From Bacillota bacterium (GTDB lineage: Bacteria; Bacillota; DTU025): DNA of 6,329 nt. A model generated the notes under the pieces. The model saw only the letters and a list, made by a program, of their open reading frames with translations. It had not been told where the DNA came from and did not search any database. The stretch is taken from positions 1-6,329 of the forward strand of contig DMOT01000083.1 of the NCBI GenBank assembly GCA_003456765.1, in the 5' to 3' direction. Within the stretch, counting starts at the first letter, position 1. Every line of letters starts with the position of its first letter. This document shows, piece by piece, positions 1 through 6,329 of this stretch. The translations under genes and the position numbers were made by a program.

Positions 1-1490
1 GTCCCCTCAGCTTCTTCCTTACGCTGCACCTTCTCAAGCTCCACCCCCAACGGTGCAGGCACCTTAATCACCGTGTCCTTGGCGATGGCTGTCCACCTCC
101 AGGGCGCAAATGGCGATAGATAAGGGACTCCGAGGACATCCATTGAGCAAAGATATACGAGTATGATGAATCCAGCAGTCGCCAAGCCGTAGATGCCGAG
201 AATGGCAGCGAAGAATGTATACAGATACTTGGCTGCGCGCCACGAGAGCTCGTTTTGATAATCAGGCATCGCAAATGACCCGATTGCAGTCACTGCTACC
301 ACCACAATCATCACCGTGCTCACAAGCCTGGCTTCTGCCGCCGCAGTTCCCAGCACAAGTCCTCCGACCACCATGGCGGCGCCCCCAATGTAAGTCGGCA
401 GCCTTGCACTGGCCTCGGCGAGCATCTCCAAAGCAATATCCATTATCAAGACTTCGACGATTGGAGGGTAGGGAACACCGTGCCTTGCCGCAGCAAGAGT
501 CATTATCGCATTAGGGGGCAGGATTCCAGGGTTAAACGACGCAAGGCCCACATATAACCCGGGAGCAATCGTAGCAGCAAACCAGCCAATGGCGCGCACA
601 GTTCTGAGCAATACCGAGTGTATGCTCAGGTTGTAATGGTCCTCACTGGCGTGAAACAACGTAAGAAGCTGCACAGGGATGACTAGAATAAAAGGGGAGT
701 TGTCGCACACAACTGCGATTCTTCCGTTGAGAATGCCCGCTGCAGCACGGTCCGCACGCTCAGTTGCCGCCGCAGGAGGGAAGAGCATCCACCGGCGCAT
801 CGCAATATAGGGCAATAGGTCAGAGCTGTCAAGCACGTGAGGCATATCAATCTGTGACAGCCGCTGCTTCACGGTATCAACAACATCTTGTGAAGCCTTT
901 CCTTCAATGTAGCAGATGGCCACCCTGGTCCGCGTCTCACTGCCTACTACCGTCTCCCAGACTCTCAAGTCGCGATTCCTTACTCTCTGCCTGATCAGGG
1001 CAAGGTTGTCCGAAAGTCTCTCGGTGAAGGAATCACGGGGTCCTCTCACTGACGGTTGTGATATCGGAGCAGCTATCTGCCTGGCCACCCTGGCCCTTAG
1101 ATCCAGCAAGAACGGAGCGTCACACCCCTTGGCCATGAGGGCTACCTTTCCATCGAGAAGGCCTTCTACTGCAGCATCAAGGTTTGTCACCTGTTCCACA
1201 GAAGCCACTGGAACCTGGCTGGCAAGGGCGCAGAGATCCAGAGCAGCATCTGCGCCCCACCGGCATAACGGCTCGAGAACACTCTCCCTCACCGCCGTTG
1301 CATCAACAATCGGTTCAAGAAACGCAAGGCAAATGGAATCCGAAATGCACTTGGTCACGAGGTCTGCCGGGGAGCCCAGAGCGCTCTCCAAGTAGGCTAT
1401 CTGGCTTTGGACTGGGTCCTTATGCTCGCATGCCGTCTCTCGAGCGGGAGGGCGTGCTGGCCTTGGACGAACCGGAACAGGTTTTCTCAT
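1..1490 (-). CDS. GerA-family spore germination protein (germinant receptor A subunit), 3' end cut by window
   Basis: My translation of the minus strand from ATG at 1490 stays open to position 1, giving 496 codons with no stop. The product matches the GerAA/SpoVAF family, the A subunit of the germinant receptor in the spore inner membrane. A soluble N-terminal domain (about 1-275) contains the family hallmark VRGPRDSFTE (148-157), then VAICYIEGK (190-198) and TERADRAAAGILNGR (243-257). The membrane domain (about 290-450) has hydrophobic segments near 298-319, 367-387, 389-408 and 422-448, with HGVPYPPIVEVLIMD (337-351) and the closing GVPYLSPFAP (454-463) typical of the family. Family members are usually about 460-550 residues, so only a short tail is missing. 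An in-frame ATG at 1505 is an alternative start, but AGGGG five bases before 1490 favours the latter. The N-terminus is Pro/Arg-rich. Partner B and C subunit genes would be expected beyond position 1. The family is near certain; the germinant is unknown. Confidence 0.95.
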   Translation of the reverse strand, partial: MRKPVPVRPRPARPPARETACEHKDPVQSQIAYLESALGSPADLVTKCISDSICLAFLEPIVDATAVRESVLEPLCRWGADAALDLCALASQVPVASVEQVTNLDAAVEGLLDGKVALMAKGCDAPFLLDLRARVARQIAAPISQPSVRGPRDSFTERLSDNLALIRQRVRNRDLRVWETVVGSETRTRVAICYIEGKASQDVVDTVKQRLSQIDMPHVLDSSDLLPYIAMRRWMLFPPAAATERADRAAAGILNGRIAVVCDNSPFILVIPVQLLTLFHASEDHYNLSIHSVLLRTVRAIGWFAATIAPGLYVGLASFNPGILPPNAIMTLAAARHGVPYPPIVEVLIMDIALEMLAEASARLPTYIGGAAMVVGGLVLGTAAAEARLVSTVMIVVVAVTAIGSFAMPDYQNELSWRAAKYLYTFFAAILGIYGLATAGFIILVYLCSMDVLGVPYLSPFAPWRWTAIAKDTVIKVPAPLGVELEKVQRKEEAEG

Positions 1491-1494
1491 GCTA

Positions 1495-1499
1495 ACCCC
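1495..1499 (-). promoter_or_regulatory. Weak ribosome binding site for the gerA-type gene
   Basis: On the minus strand AGGGG lies five bases before the ATG at 1490. It is only a partial match to AGGAGG. The alternative in-frame ATG at 1505 has no comparable purine run at a suitable distance, so this site is the main reason for choosing 1490. Confidence 0.45.
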
Positions 1500-1521
1500 T
1501 GCCATTCGTTGAGCTCGGTCC

Positions 1522-1528
1522 TATTATG
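1522..1528 (-). promoter_or_regulatory. Possible forespore-type (sigma-G/sigma-F) -10 element
   Basis: The minus strand reads GGGCATAATA, of which CATAATA (1528 to 1522) fits the sigma-G -10 pattern CATNNTA. The ten-base string also fits the sigma-F pattern GGNNANANTW. It lies 31 bases before the ATG at 1490, a sensible distance for a promoter. Known gerA operons are transcribed in the forespore by sigma-G, which agrees with the gene. The -35 region is poor: GTTAT sits 15 bases before the GGG but matches the consensus only in part. CATAAT could also be read as a sigma-A -10, but no TTGACA-like box is correctly placed. The assignment is an inference from one half-site and the gene context. Confidence 0.4.
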
Positions 1529-1627
1529 CCCCGCTTCCGGCACGCAATAACAGTGCCAGGGCTCAGCAGGCTCATGCAACGGTTGACTCATCTGTGGCTT
1601 CGCTGGACTCCATGCCCCTGTACGCCT

Positions 1628-1658
1628 GGCTGCCGCACCCATTTCGAGTGCGGCAGCC
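1628..1658. terminator. 11-bp perfect stem-loop after the lipoprotein gene, possible terminator
   Basis: GGCTGCCGCAC (1628-1638) and GTGCGGCAGCC (1648-1658) are exact inverted complements around a nine-base loop. In the direction of transcription (minus strand) the stem begins 28 bases after the lipoprotein stop codon. Neither side carries a T-tract, so it is not a textbook intrinsic terminator. It may be an atypical terminator, an mRNA 3'-end stabiliser, or a barrier between the lipoprotein and gerA transcripts. Confidence 0.5.
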
Positions 1659-1686
1659 GTATCACATCTACCTCAATCTGCGTCTG

Positions 1687-4600
1687 TTATTTGCCTGTGT
1701 TTAGGGCCTCTACTTCGTAGAACTGAATAGGATGAGTTGGATTCGATACTCTCCTAACTGTGATCCTAATTGCCGTGGCAACGACCGGGTCGAATTTGAA
1801 CTCAAACGACACGGCCTGCTTTGTGATACTGATGTACTTCCTTGCTTCAGCTGTCGACTTGAATGACGCCACGGCAACCCATAGCCCGTTCTTCTCCACT
1901 TCCACAGTGATGTCCATTGGATAGTGCGTTCCTTCACTACTGGTTCTGATGAAGTTGATCGTCTGAGGTCCTGCAAACTGAACCATCAGCCACTGCGGGT
2001 CTGCAACACCGGTTCGGGTTGAAGACTCCCAGTATGTCCTCATGTTGCCGTCAATCGCCAGCGATGCAGGCCTTGCCGGTCCATCGGAACTGGCTGGCGC
2101 GAAACTTGACGCGCTGGCGCGGCCTCCGTTCGCCGCTGCCGCCCAGTTCACATTGACCGTCCCTGTTGGCGGCGGTGGAGGCGGCGGAGGCGGTGGCTGC
2201 ACCGTTGAGGTGCCGGTAGTGAACGAGAATCCAGATGCCACTGCTGCATTACCTGCCGCGTCCTTCGAAACAACCTGGAAGTAGTATGTTGTCTTGTCGC
2301 GCAAACCTGTCAACGTCAGGCTATGACTGGTCCTAAGGGAGCTAGGTGGTACAACCGGCGTGATTATGACCGTCTTGGCGCCGACATCACCGGCAGGACT
2401 CGACGCTTCTGAACTCGATACCGACCTGTCGCCTGACACGTCCCTCATGGTCGTTCCGGTCAACCCATACTCAACAGTAGAGGTGGCAGGTTCGTCAGTG
2501 TTCCACGTTATCGTTGCTGAATTCGCAGTGATATTCGCCGTCTTCACGTTAGTTATCCGAGGCGGACGAGTATCCAGGATAATGGAAGCAGAATAGCTTC
2601 TGCTCTGATTCCCGTAGATATCGCGGAACTCAACATAGACTGTCTTGCTGCCATCACCGGGGCTAATCCTGTAGGTCATGGACTGCTGCACCGGCATCCA
2701 TCCACTCCAGGCTCCGGTTCCCTCGCGCAGCCGCATCTCGATGGGGCCCGGCGAATCGTCTCTGGCAGCTATAGAGAGCCGCACGTCGTAGTAACGCGTA
2801 TTCTGGGCACCATCGTTAATGGTGATGCTGCCTGTCGGCGGATTCTTGTCGCCTATCTGCGATGTGCGGAATGTCATCGTTGAAGACTCTGCCATGTTGC
2901 CTGCAGCATCGGTAGACCGAACCTTGAAGTAGTAGTTGGTATTCGGGCTCAGGCCCACAAGCACAACAGTGTGGGTCGTTACGGAATCGTACTGGCCCTT
3001 CACCAGATTCGGGCTGTATGTGCCGTAGAATGCCCAGGAATCACACGCCTCATCAGTTCTCCACGTGATGACAGCCGAATCCGGTCCGATCTCCTTTGCC
3101 TGCACCGAGGTGATTCTCGGAGCCACCGTGTCGAGGGTTATTGTAGCCTGCGTTTGAGCTTCATTGCCCGCTGCATCCCTTACCTTCACGTAGACCGTTC
3201 TCCTGCCATCGCCCGAAGACAGCTGCCAGGTGGCACTGGCTGAATGCGGTTGCCAGGCACCAAAAGAGGACTTGTCGTCCCTGATCGCCATCTCAAGCGG
3301 ACCACCTGAGTCATCCTGAGCAACTATGTTCAATTGCACCGTTCGGCTATTTGTGTACTGCGCACCCCCATTTATCTGCAACCTGACCGTAGGGGGAGTC
3401 GTATCCTGCGGCTCAACCTTAAAGCTCATCTGTGATGATTGAGCTCTATTGCCCGCAGCGTCAGTCGAGGTCACAATGTAGTAGTATGTGACTCCAGAAC
3501 GCAAGCTGGACAGTGCAACTGCATGGTAAGTTGAGCGTACGCTCGTGCCAATCCTGTTCTGAGGAATTCCGTAAGCCCAGTACTCCACGTACGAGTCTGC
3601 CGGCTTATCAGTGGTCCAGGTGATTCTGACTGAGTCGCGACCAGCAGCCGTTGCCTGCACGCGACTTATCACAGGCGGCGTCGTATCTACTGCCTCAGCC
3701 ACAAACACGAGATCCTGCGACTGTGCCCGATTGCCTGCCGCATCAGTCGAGATCACTCTGTAGTAATACGTGGTGCCAGCACGAAGGTTGGTGAGTGTTA
3801 CCGAGTGCGAAGTAGTGTACGCACCCGTCCCAACCCTGTTCTGGGGCACTCCATAGGCCCAGTATTCTACGTATGAGTCTGCCGGCTCATCAGTAGTCCA
3901 GGCAACTACCGCCGAGTTGAAGGAGCCTGGAGTAGCCTGGACTCCGTATATTCTTGGCGGTTGAGTGTCAGCAGGCGGAGGTGTTGACACCAATGCCTCT
4001 ATCGGTGCGTGGTTGCCTGCTCCGTCAACAACTGAGAAGTATGCCCCGGGAACCAGACCGACACCTGCAGGCAAGGCGATCGCAAAATCGCTGCCGTGCC
4101 AGTCGAACCAGCGCCAGTCATTCCCGTCATAGGATAACCAAAACCCCACTATTCCGCTGGGATCATCAGCCGACAGCACGAGTCTGGTCCTGCTGTCATA
4201 GCCTCCGTAACCGCCTGTTTGCATCGGTTCCAAGCGCGCCGTGGCCGCCGGCGGCTTCGTGTCGAGCACTATCGTTCCCGACTCGCCGTGTATGCCTATC
4301 CCAAACAGCCCACGGAACTTCACGTAAACTCGCTTTGTCCCGTCACCGGGAGGCAACTCCCAGGTGAATTCCCCGTACGAGTCCGGTTTGGAGAACCATG
4401 TGCTCCATGCGGAATTGTCATTGCTGAACGCGACGGTGGAGTAGTCGCTGTAAACTCCAAGCCGAACAGTTCGGCTGTTAGTGTACTTAGCTCCATCGTT
4501 GATCAATACGCCGCTGAACGGTTTTTCCGGCTTCGTGCCCTCAACAATTATGGCTTTGGGCGCCATTCCGGCAGGGGAAATCCCGAAGGAAGCCATTTCC

Positions 4601-5760
4601 CGCTCGATGCGCTCCTTGTATATGGCTGCTATACGGTTCCCTGAGTTGATCCCAAGCGCGGTGTTCACGCTGGTGAGAGCCGCTTCATGGTTCCCAGTTC
4701 TCCACTGGGCGATCCCCTTCAGCAGCATGGCGTTGTCAGACCCATGGACAGGCGCTGCTTCAGCAAGTTGGCTGAAAATCTGCAGCGCTTGCGCATATGA
4801 GCCCGCCTCCAAACAGGCCGATCCCAGGCCGTATTTGGCCCGGATCAAGTTGGGGTTCGCCGATGCGGCGACCGAGTAATACTGCATGGCCTGTGCAGGC
4901 TGTCCCCACAGCCTGTAAATGTTGCCAAGCGCATCATTTGTGAGGACTAACTCAGCACCGCCCTGCACAGCCGCCTGACGGTATGCATCCAAAGCTTGCG
5001 TGTGCGCGCCTCGCGCGGCCGCAGCATCTCCAAGCCGCTTGTAGAGATAGGCGGGGGCGCCAGGCCTTCCAATCGCTTGAAGCAGCAGTTGCTCTGCCTC
5101 GTCGTATTTGCCGTTTCCGTATTCCAGTGCCGCTAAAGCGCCAAGGACCACAGGATTGTATCTATCACCTGTTGCAGAGATCGTCCGATCAATCTGTGTC
5201 GTTGCCCCCTGCACATTGCCTTCTTCGAGATAGATGTAGGCAAGAAGGATCGCAGGATCGACTGCGGTCCTATCCTGGGCGACGGCTCTCTCTAAAGCCG
5301 CCTTGGCTTCCTGAGATCTTCCGCTGATAAAGTAGATGACTCCCTGGCGGTAGTAGCCTTCTATGTAAGGTGGCGAGTAGCTTGCGGCCTTGGAGTAGGC
5401 TTGGATCGCAAGCTCTACATCTTGGTACCCCTGCTCAGAAAGGGGTGGAAAGCCCAGTTTCCTTATGGGCTCCGGCTCAGTAACGAGCTCCATGCGGTAG
5501 TTGAACACCGTCGCAGCGTTCGACCTTGCCTCGTAAGCACTGCCAAGCCCGAAGTGAGCCCTGGTATTCGTAGGTTCTACCTGGATTGCCTGCTCGAATT
5601 GGCGAATAGCTTCATCTGCTAGACCCTGGGCGAGATATTGCTCTCCCCGCAATATGTAGTCATAAGCTGAGATCTGCCCAACTGAACAAGCTGACGCAAG
5701 CATGCCCACGCAGAGCGCCAGAGCAAGAACTAACAGCGCCCTTTTCTTGTTGTTCATCAC
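1687..5760 (-). CDS. Large TPR / Ig-like / fibronectin III / discoidin-domain lipoprotein
   Basis: This 1357-codon gene is predicted to encode an exported, lipid-anchored surface protein; I recognise the domains but no named homologue. The N-terminus has a basic start (NNKKR), a hydrophobic core and a lipobox LASAC with Cys25 as the lipidated residue. Residues about 33-373 form roughly eight TPR-like helix pairs, for example 33-66, 135-168, 237-266 and 273-304, with an insertion near 80-113. Modules follow: Ig-like 412-499, a divergent Ig-like 500-597, FN3 598-691, FN3 692-785, Ig-like 786-876, FN3 877-970, Ig-like 971-1062 and FN3 1063-1187. The FN3 units show WTTDEPADSYVEY and YYYRVISTDAAGN type signatures; the Ig-like units share IN.GA.YTNSRTV and GDG..VYVK.RD. 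Ten prolines (1189-1198) lead to an F5/8 type C domain (about 1203-1355) with LAIDGN (1234-1239), YWESS and QWLMVQFAGPQTINFIR. Such domains usually bind glycans or lipids. No catalytic domain is visible. The start is GTG at 5760 or the adjacent ATG at 5757. The likely role is adhesion or envelope scaffolding. Confidence 0.93.
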   Translation of the reverse strand: MMNNKKRALLVLALALCVGMLASACSVGQISAYDYILRGEQYLAQGLADEAIRQFEQAIQVEPTNTRAHFGLGSAYEARSNAATVFNYRMELVTEPEPIRKLGFPPLSEQGYQDVELAIQAYSKAASYSPPYIEGYYRQGVIYFISGRSQEAKAALERAVAQDRTAVDPAILLAYIYLEEGNVQGATTQIDRTISATGDRYNPVVLGALAALEYGNGKYDEAEQLLLQAIGRPGAPAYLYKRLGDAAAARGAHTQALDAYRQAAVQGGAELVLTNDALGNIYRLWGQPAQAMQYYSVAASANPNLIRAKYGLGSACLEAGSYAQALQIFSQLAEAAPVHGSDNAMLLKGIAQWRTGNHEAALTSVNTALGINSGNRIAAIYKERIEREMASFGISPAGMAPKAIIVEGTKPEKPFSGVLINDGAKYTNSRTVRLGVYSDYSTVAFSNDNSAWSTWFSKPDSYGEFTWELPPGDGTKRVYVKFRGLFGIGIHGESGTIVLDTKPPAATARLEPMQTGGYGGYDSRTRLVLSADDPSGIVGFWLSYDGNDWRWFDWHGSDFAIALPAGVGLVPGAYFSVVDGAGNHAPIEALVSTPPPADTQPPRIYGVQATPGSFNSAVVAWTTDEPADSYVEYWAYGVPQNRVGTGAYTTSHSVTLTNLRAGTTYYYRVISTDAAGNRAQSQDLVFVAEAVDTTPPVISRVQATAAGRDSVRITWTTDKPADSYVEYWAYGIPQNRIGTSVRSTYHAVALSSLRSGVTYYYIVTSTDAAGNRAQSSQMSFKVEPQDTTPPTVRLQINGGAQYTNSRTVQLNIVAQDDSGGPLEMAIRDDKSSFGAWQPHSASATWQLSSGDGRRTVYVKVRDAAGNEAQTQATITLDTVAPRITSVQAKEIGPDSAVITWRTDEACDSWAFYGTYSPNLVKGQYDSVTTHTVVLVGLSPNTNYYFKVRSTDAAGNMAESSTMTFRTSQIGDKNPPTGSITINDGAQNTRYYDVRLSIAARDDSPGPIEMRLREGTGAWSGWMPVQQSMTYRISPGDGSKTVYVEFRDIYGNQSRSYSASIILDTRPPRITNVKTANITANSATITWNTDEPATSTVEYGLTGTTMRDVSGDRSVSSSEASSPAGDVGAKTVIITPVVPPSSLRTSHSLTLTGLRDKTTYYFQVVSKDAAGNAAVASGFSFTTGTSTVQPPPPPPPPPPTGTVNVNWAAAANGGRASASSFAPASSDGPARPASLAIDGNMRTYWESSTRTGVADPQWLMVQFAGPQTINFIRTSSEGTHYPMDITVEVEKNGLWVAVASFKSTAEARKYISITKQAVSFEFKFDPVVATAIRITVRRVSNPTHPIQFYEVEALNTGK
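2167..2196 (-). repeat. Ten-proline codon run (CCN repeat) between the FN3 array and the discoidin domain
   Basis: Thirty bases encode residues 1189-1198, all proline, using a mixture of CCA, CCG and CCT codons. The run separates the last FN3 module from the C-terminal F5/8 type C domain and is best read as a stiff extended linker. Translation of such a run normally depends on elongation factor P. The mixed codons make the DNA less prone to slippage than a pure triplet repeat. Confidence 0.9.
3406..3969 (-). repeat. Tandem pair of 282-bp FN3-encoding units
   Basis: Two adjacent units of 94 codons each (3969-3688 and 3687-3406, residues 598-691 and 692-785) align without any gap. I count 57 of 94 identical residues by eye. 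The segment PADSYVEYWAYG (residues 627-638 and 721-732) is identical, and PQNR and STDAAGNRAQS also match exactly. Many codons differ synonymously, so this is an intragenic duplication that has had time to diverge, not a recent copy or an assembly artefact. Confidence 0.88.
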
Positions 5761-5766
5761 GTCTGC

Positions 5767-5771
5767 CCTCC
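5767..5771 (-). promoter_or_regulatory. Strong ribosome binding site for the lipoprotein gene
   Basis: The minus strand carries GGAGG inside GGGGAGGG. Its end lies six bases before the GTG at 5760 and nine before the ATG at 5757, so spacing does not settle which codon starts translation. The two products differ by one residue before the signal peptide, with no effect on the mature lipoprotein. Confidence 0.8.
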
Positions 5772-5828
5772 CCGATTATTGAACTCAGTAAACATAGACG
5801 GATTACGAGGCCAACGGTTCCAGTATGG

Positions 5829-5864
5829 AAGAACCCCGCAGGCCTATCGTCGTACGGGGTTCTT
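5829..5864 (-). terminator. Intrinsic-type terminator after asnS
   Basis: AAGAACCCCG and CGGGGTTCTT (5829-5838 and 5855-5864) are exact 10-bp inverted complements around a 16-base loop, beginning about 35 bases after the asnS stop codon. On the minus strand the 3' arm ends in TTCTT, giving a short T-rich end followed by CC. The position between two genes in the same direction, and the GC-rich stem base with A-rich and T-rich flanks, support termination of asnS transcription before the lipoprotein gene. The T-tract is short, so efficiency is uncertain. Confidence 0.75.
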
Positions 5865-5898
5865 TGCAGAGCTTCACGCTTCTATGGGTCGTGACGGG

Positions 5899-6329
5899 TT
5901 ACGGGTATATCCGATTGAGTAGTCGTGGGAAAGGAATCATCTCTCTGACGTGTTCGCTTCCGGTAATCCATGCCACAGCTCTTTCGATCCCAAGTCCGAA
6001 CCCGGAATGGGGCACTGACCCGTAGCGCCTGAGGTCAAGGTACCACCCATACGCCTCCTCTGAAAGGTCATGCTCGCACATCCGCTCTTCCAGCAGATCA
6101 AAGTCGTGAATCCTTTCACTGCCCCCGATCACTTCGCCATAGCCTTCCGGAGCCAGCATGTCTGCGCACTTTACAACCTCCGGCCTATCCGGATCGGGCT
6201 GCATGTAAAAGGCTTTTATCTTAGTGGGATAGTCAGTCACAAATACTGGCTTATCATATTTCGTGGAGATTGCAGCCTCGTCAGGCGCCCCGAAATCCTC
6301 TCCCCACTCAAACTCCCTGCCCTCAGCAT
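5899..6329 (-). CDS. asnS: Asparaginyl-tRNA synthetase, C-terminal part (5' end outside window)
   Basis: The open frame enters at the right edge and ends with TAA at 5901-5899, giving 142 complete codons. AsnRS is a class IIb aminoacyl-tRNA synthetase that charges tRNA-Asn with asparagine in the cytoplasm using ATP. The fragment contains the conserved run [11 protein letters not shown] near its start, then [54 protein letters not shown] (class II motif 3, with the ATP-binding arginine in GLGIER) and the typical C-terminus [15 protein letters not shown]. Bacterial AsnRS is about 430-466 residues, so roughly two thirds lies outside the window, including the anticodon-binding OB domain and motifs 1 and 2. 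The GTG at 6240 is an internal valine codon, not a start, because the conserved sequence continues upstream of it in frame. AspRS is less likely, given the AsnRS-type [15 protein letters not shown] and the exact C-terminal ending. Confidence 0.96.
   Translation of the reverse strand, partial: AEGREFEWGEDFGAPDEAAISTKYDKPVFVTDYPTKIKAFYMQPDPDRPEVVKCADMLAPEGYGEVIGGSERIHDFDLLEERMCEHDLSEEAYGWYLDLRRYGSVPHSGFGLGIERAVAWITGSEHVREMIPFPRLLNRIYP

Noticed and set aside
68..274. Minus-strand 68-codon open frame at the left edge
   Set aside because: It is an alternative frame within the membrane domain of the GerA-type gene, whose frame is clearly the coding one.
916..1395. Plus-strand open frame of 159 codons
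   Set aside because: It lies antisense to the GerA-type gene, has no recognisable domains and is explained by the codon pattern of the real minus-strand gene.
1526..1720. Plus-strand 64-codon open frame across the intergenic gap
   Set aside because: It spans the stem-loop and overlaps the lipoprotein 3' end in antisense, and shows no domain or ribosome site.
2042..2284. Plus-strand open frame with a polyglycine run
   Set aside because: The glycines are the antisense reading of the ten-proline codon run in the lipoprotein gene.
3954..4644. Two overlapping plus-strand open frames (137 and 141 codons)
   Set aside because: Both are antisense to the Ig-like modules of the lipoprotein, with Arg/Ser-rich, low-information translations and no supported ribosome sites.
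5821..5827. Minus-strand CATACTG as a sporulation-sigma -10 for the lipoprotein gene
   Set aside because: Any -35 would have to lie inside the asnS terminator hairpin, and I found no matching -35 sequence. No convincing promoter is visible in 5761-5828.
5899..6240. A separate 113-codon gene starting at 6240
   Set aside because: The codon at 6240 is an internal GTG valine; the conserved AsnRS sequence continues in frame to the window edge.

Overview
The window most likely comes from an endospore-forming member of the Bacillota (Firmicutes), probably a clostridial-type lineage of moderate to fairly high GC. The main evidence is a GerA-family spore germinant-receptor subunit, found essentially only in spore formers. 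Bacterial-type asparaginyl-tRNA synthetase and a Gram-positive-style lipoprotein fit this. The species cannot be named from the sequence.

All three genes lie on the minus strand and are read from the right edge to the left. At the right edge (5899-6329) is the C-terminal third of asparaginyl-tRNA synthetase (asnS), whose 5' end lies outside the window. A 10-bp perfect inverted repeat about 35 bases after its stop is a good candidate terminator. Next is the centrepiece, a 1357-codon lipoprotein gene (1687-5760). Its product carries a lipobox, a TPR block, eight beta-sandwich modules (Ig-like and fibronectin type III) spaced about 94 residues apart, a ten-proline linker and a C-terminal F5/8 type C (discoidin-like) domain. 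The gap between this gene and the next (1491-1686) holds an 11-bp perfect stem-loop and a forespore-type (sigma-G/sigma-F) -10-like sequence. A GerAA-type gene (1-1490) follows and runs off the left edge, probably only a short distance before its stop.

The genes are co-directional, but the hairpins in both gaps suggest three separate transcription units rather than one operon. AsnS is housekeeping. The GerA protein would be the A subunit of a germinant receptor in the spore inner membrane, with partner B and C subunits probably encoded just beyond position 1. The lipoprotein is predicted to sit outside the membrane, with its TPR block near the lipid anchor and the discoidin domain at the far end of a rod of modules. 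It looks like a surface adhesion or glycan-binding scaffold, but its ligand cannot be inferred. I see no CRISPR array, transposon, tRNA or rRNA. Nothing here amounts to a clearly new system; the lipoprotein architecture is the most unusual item.
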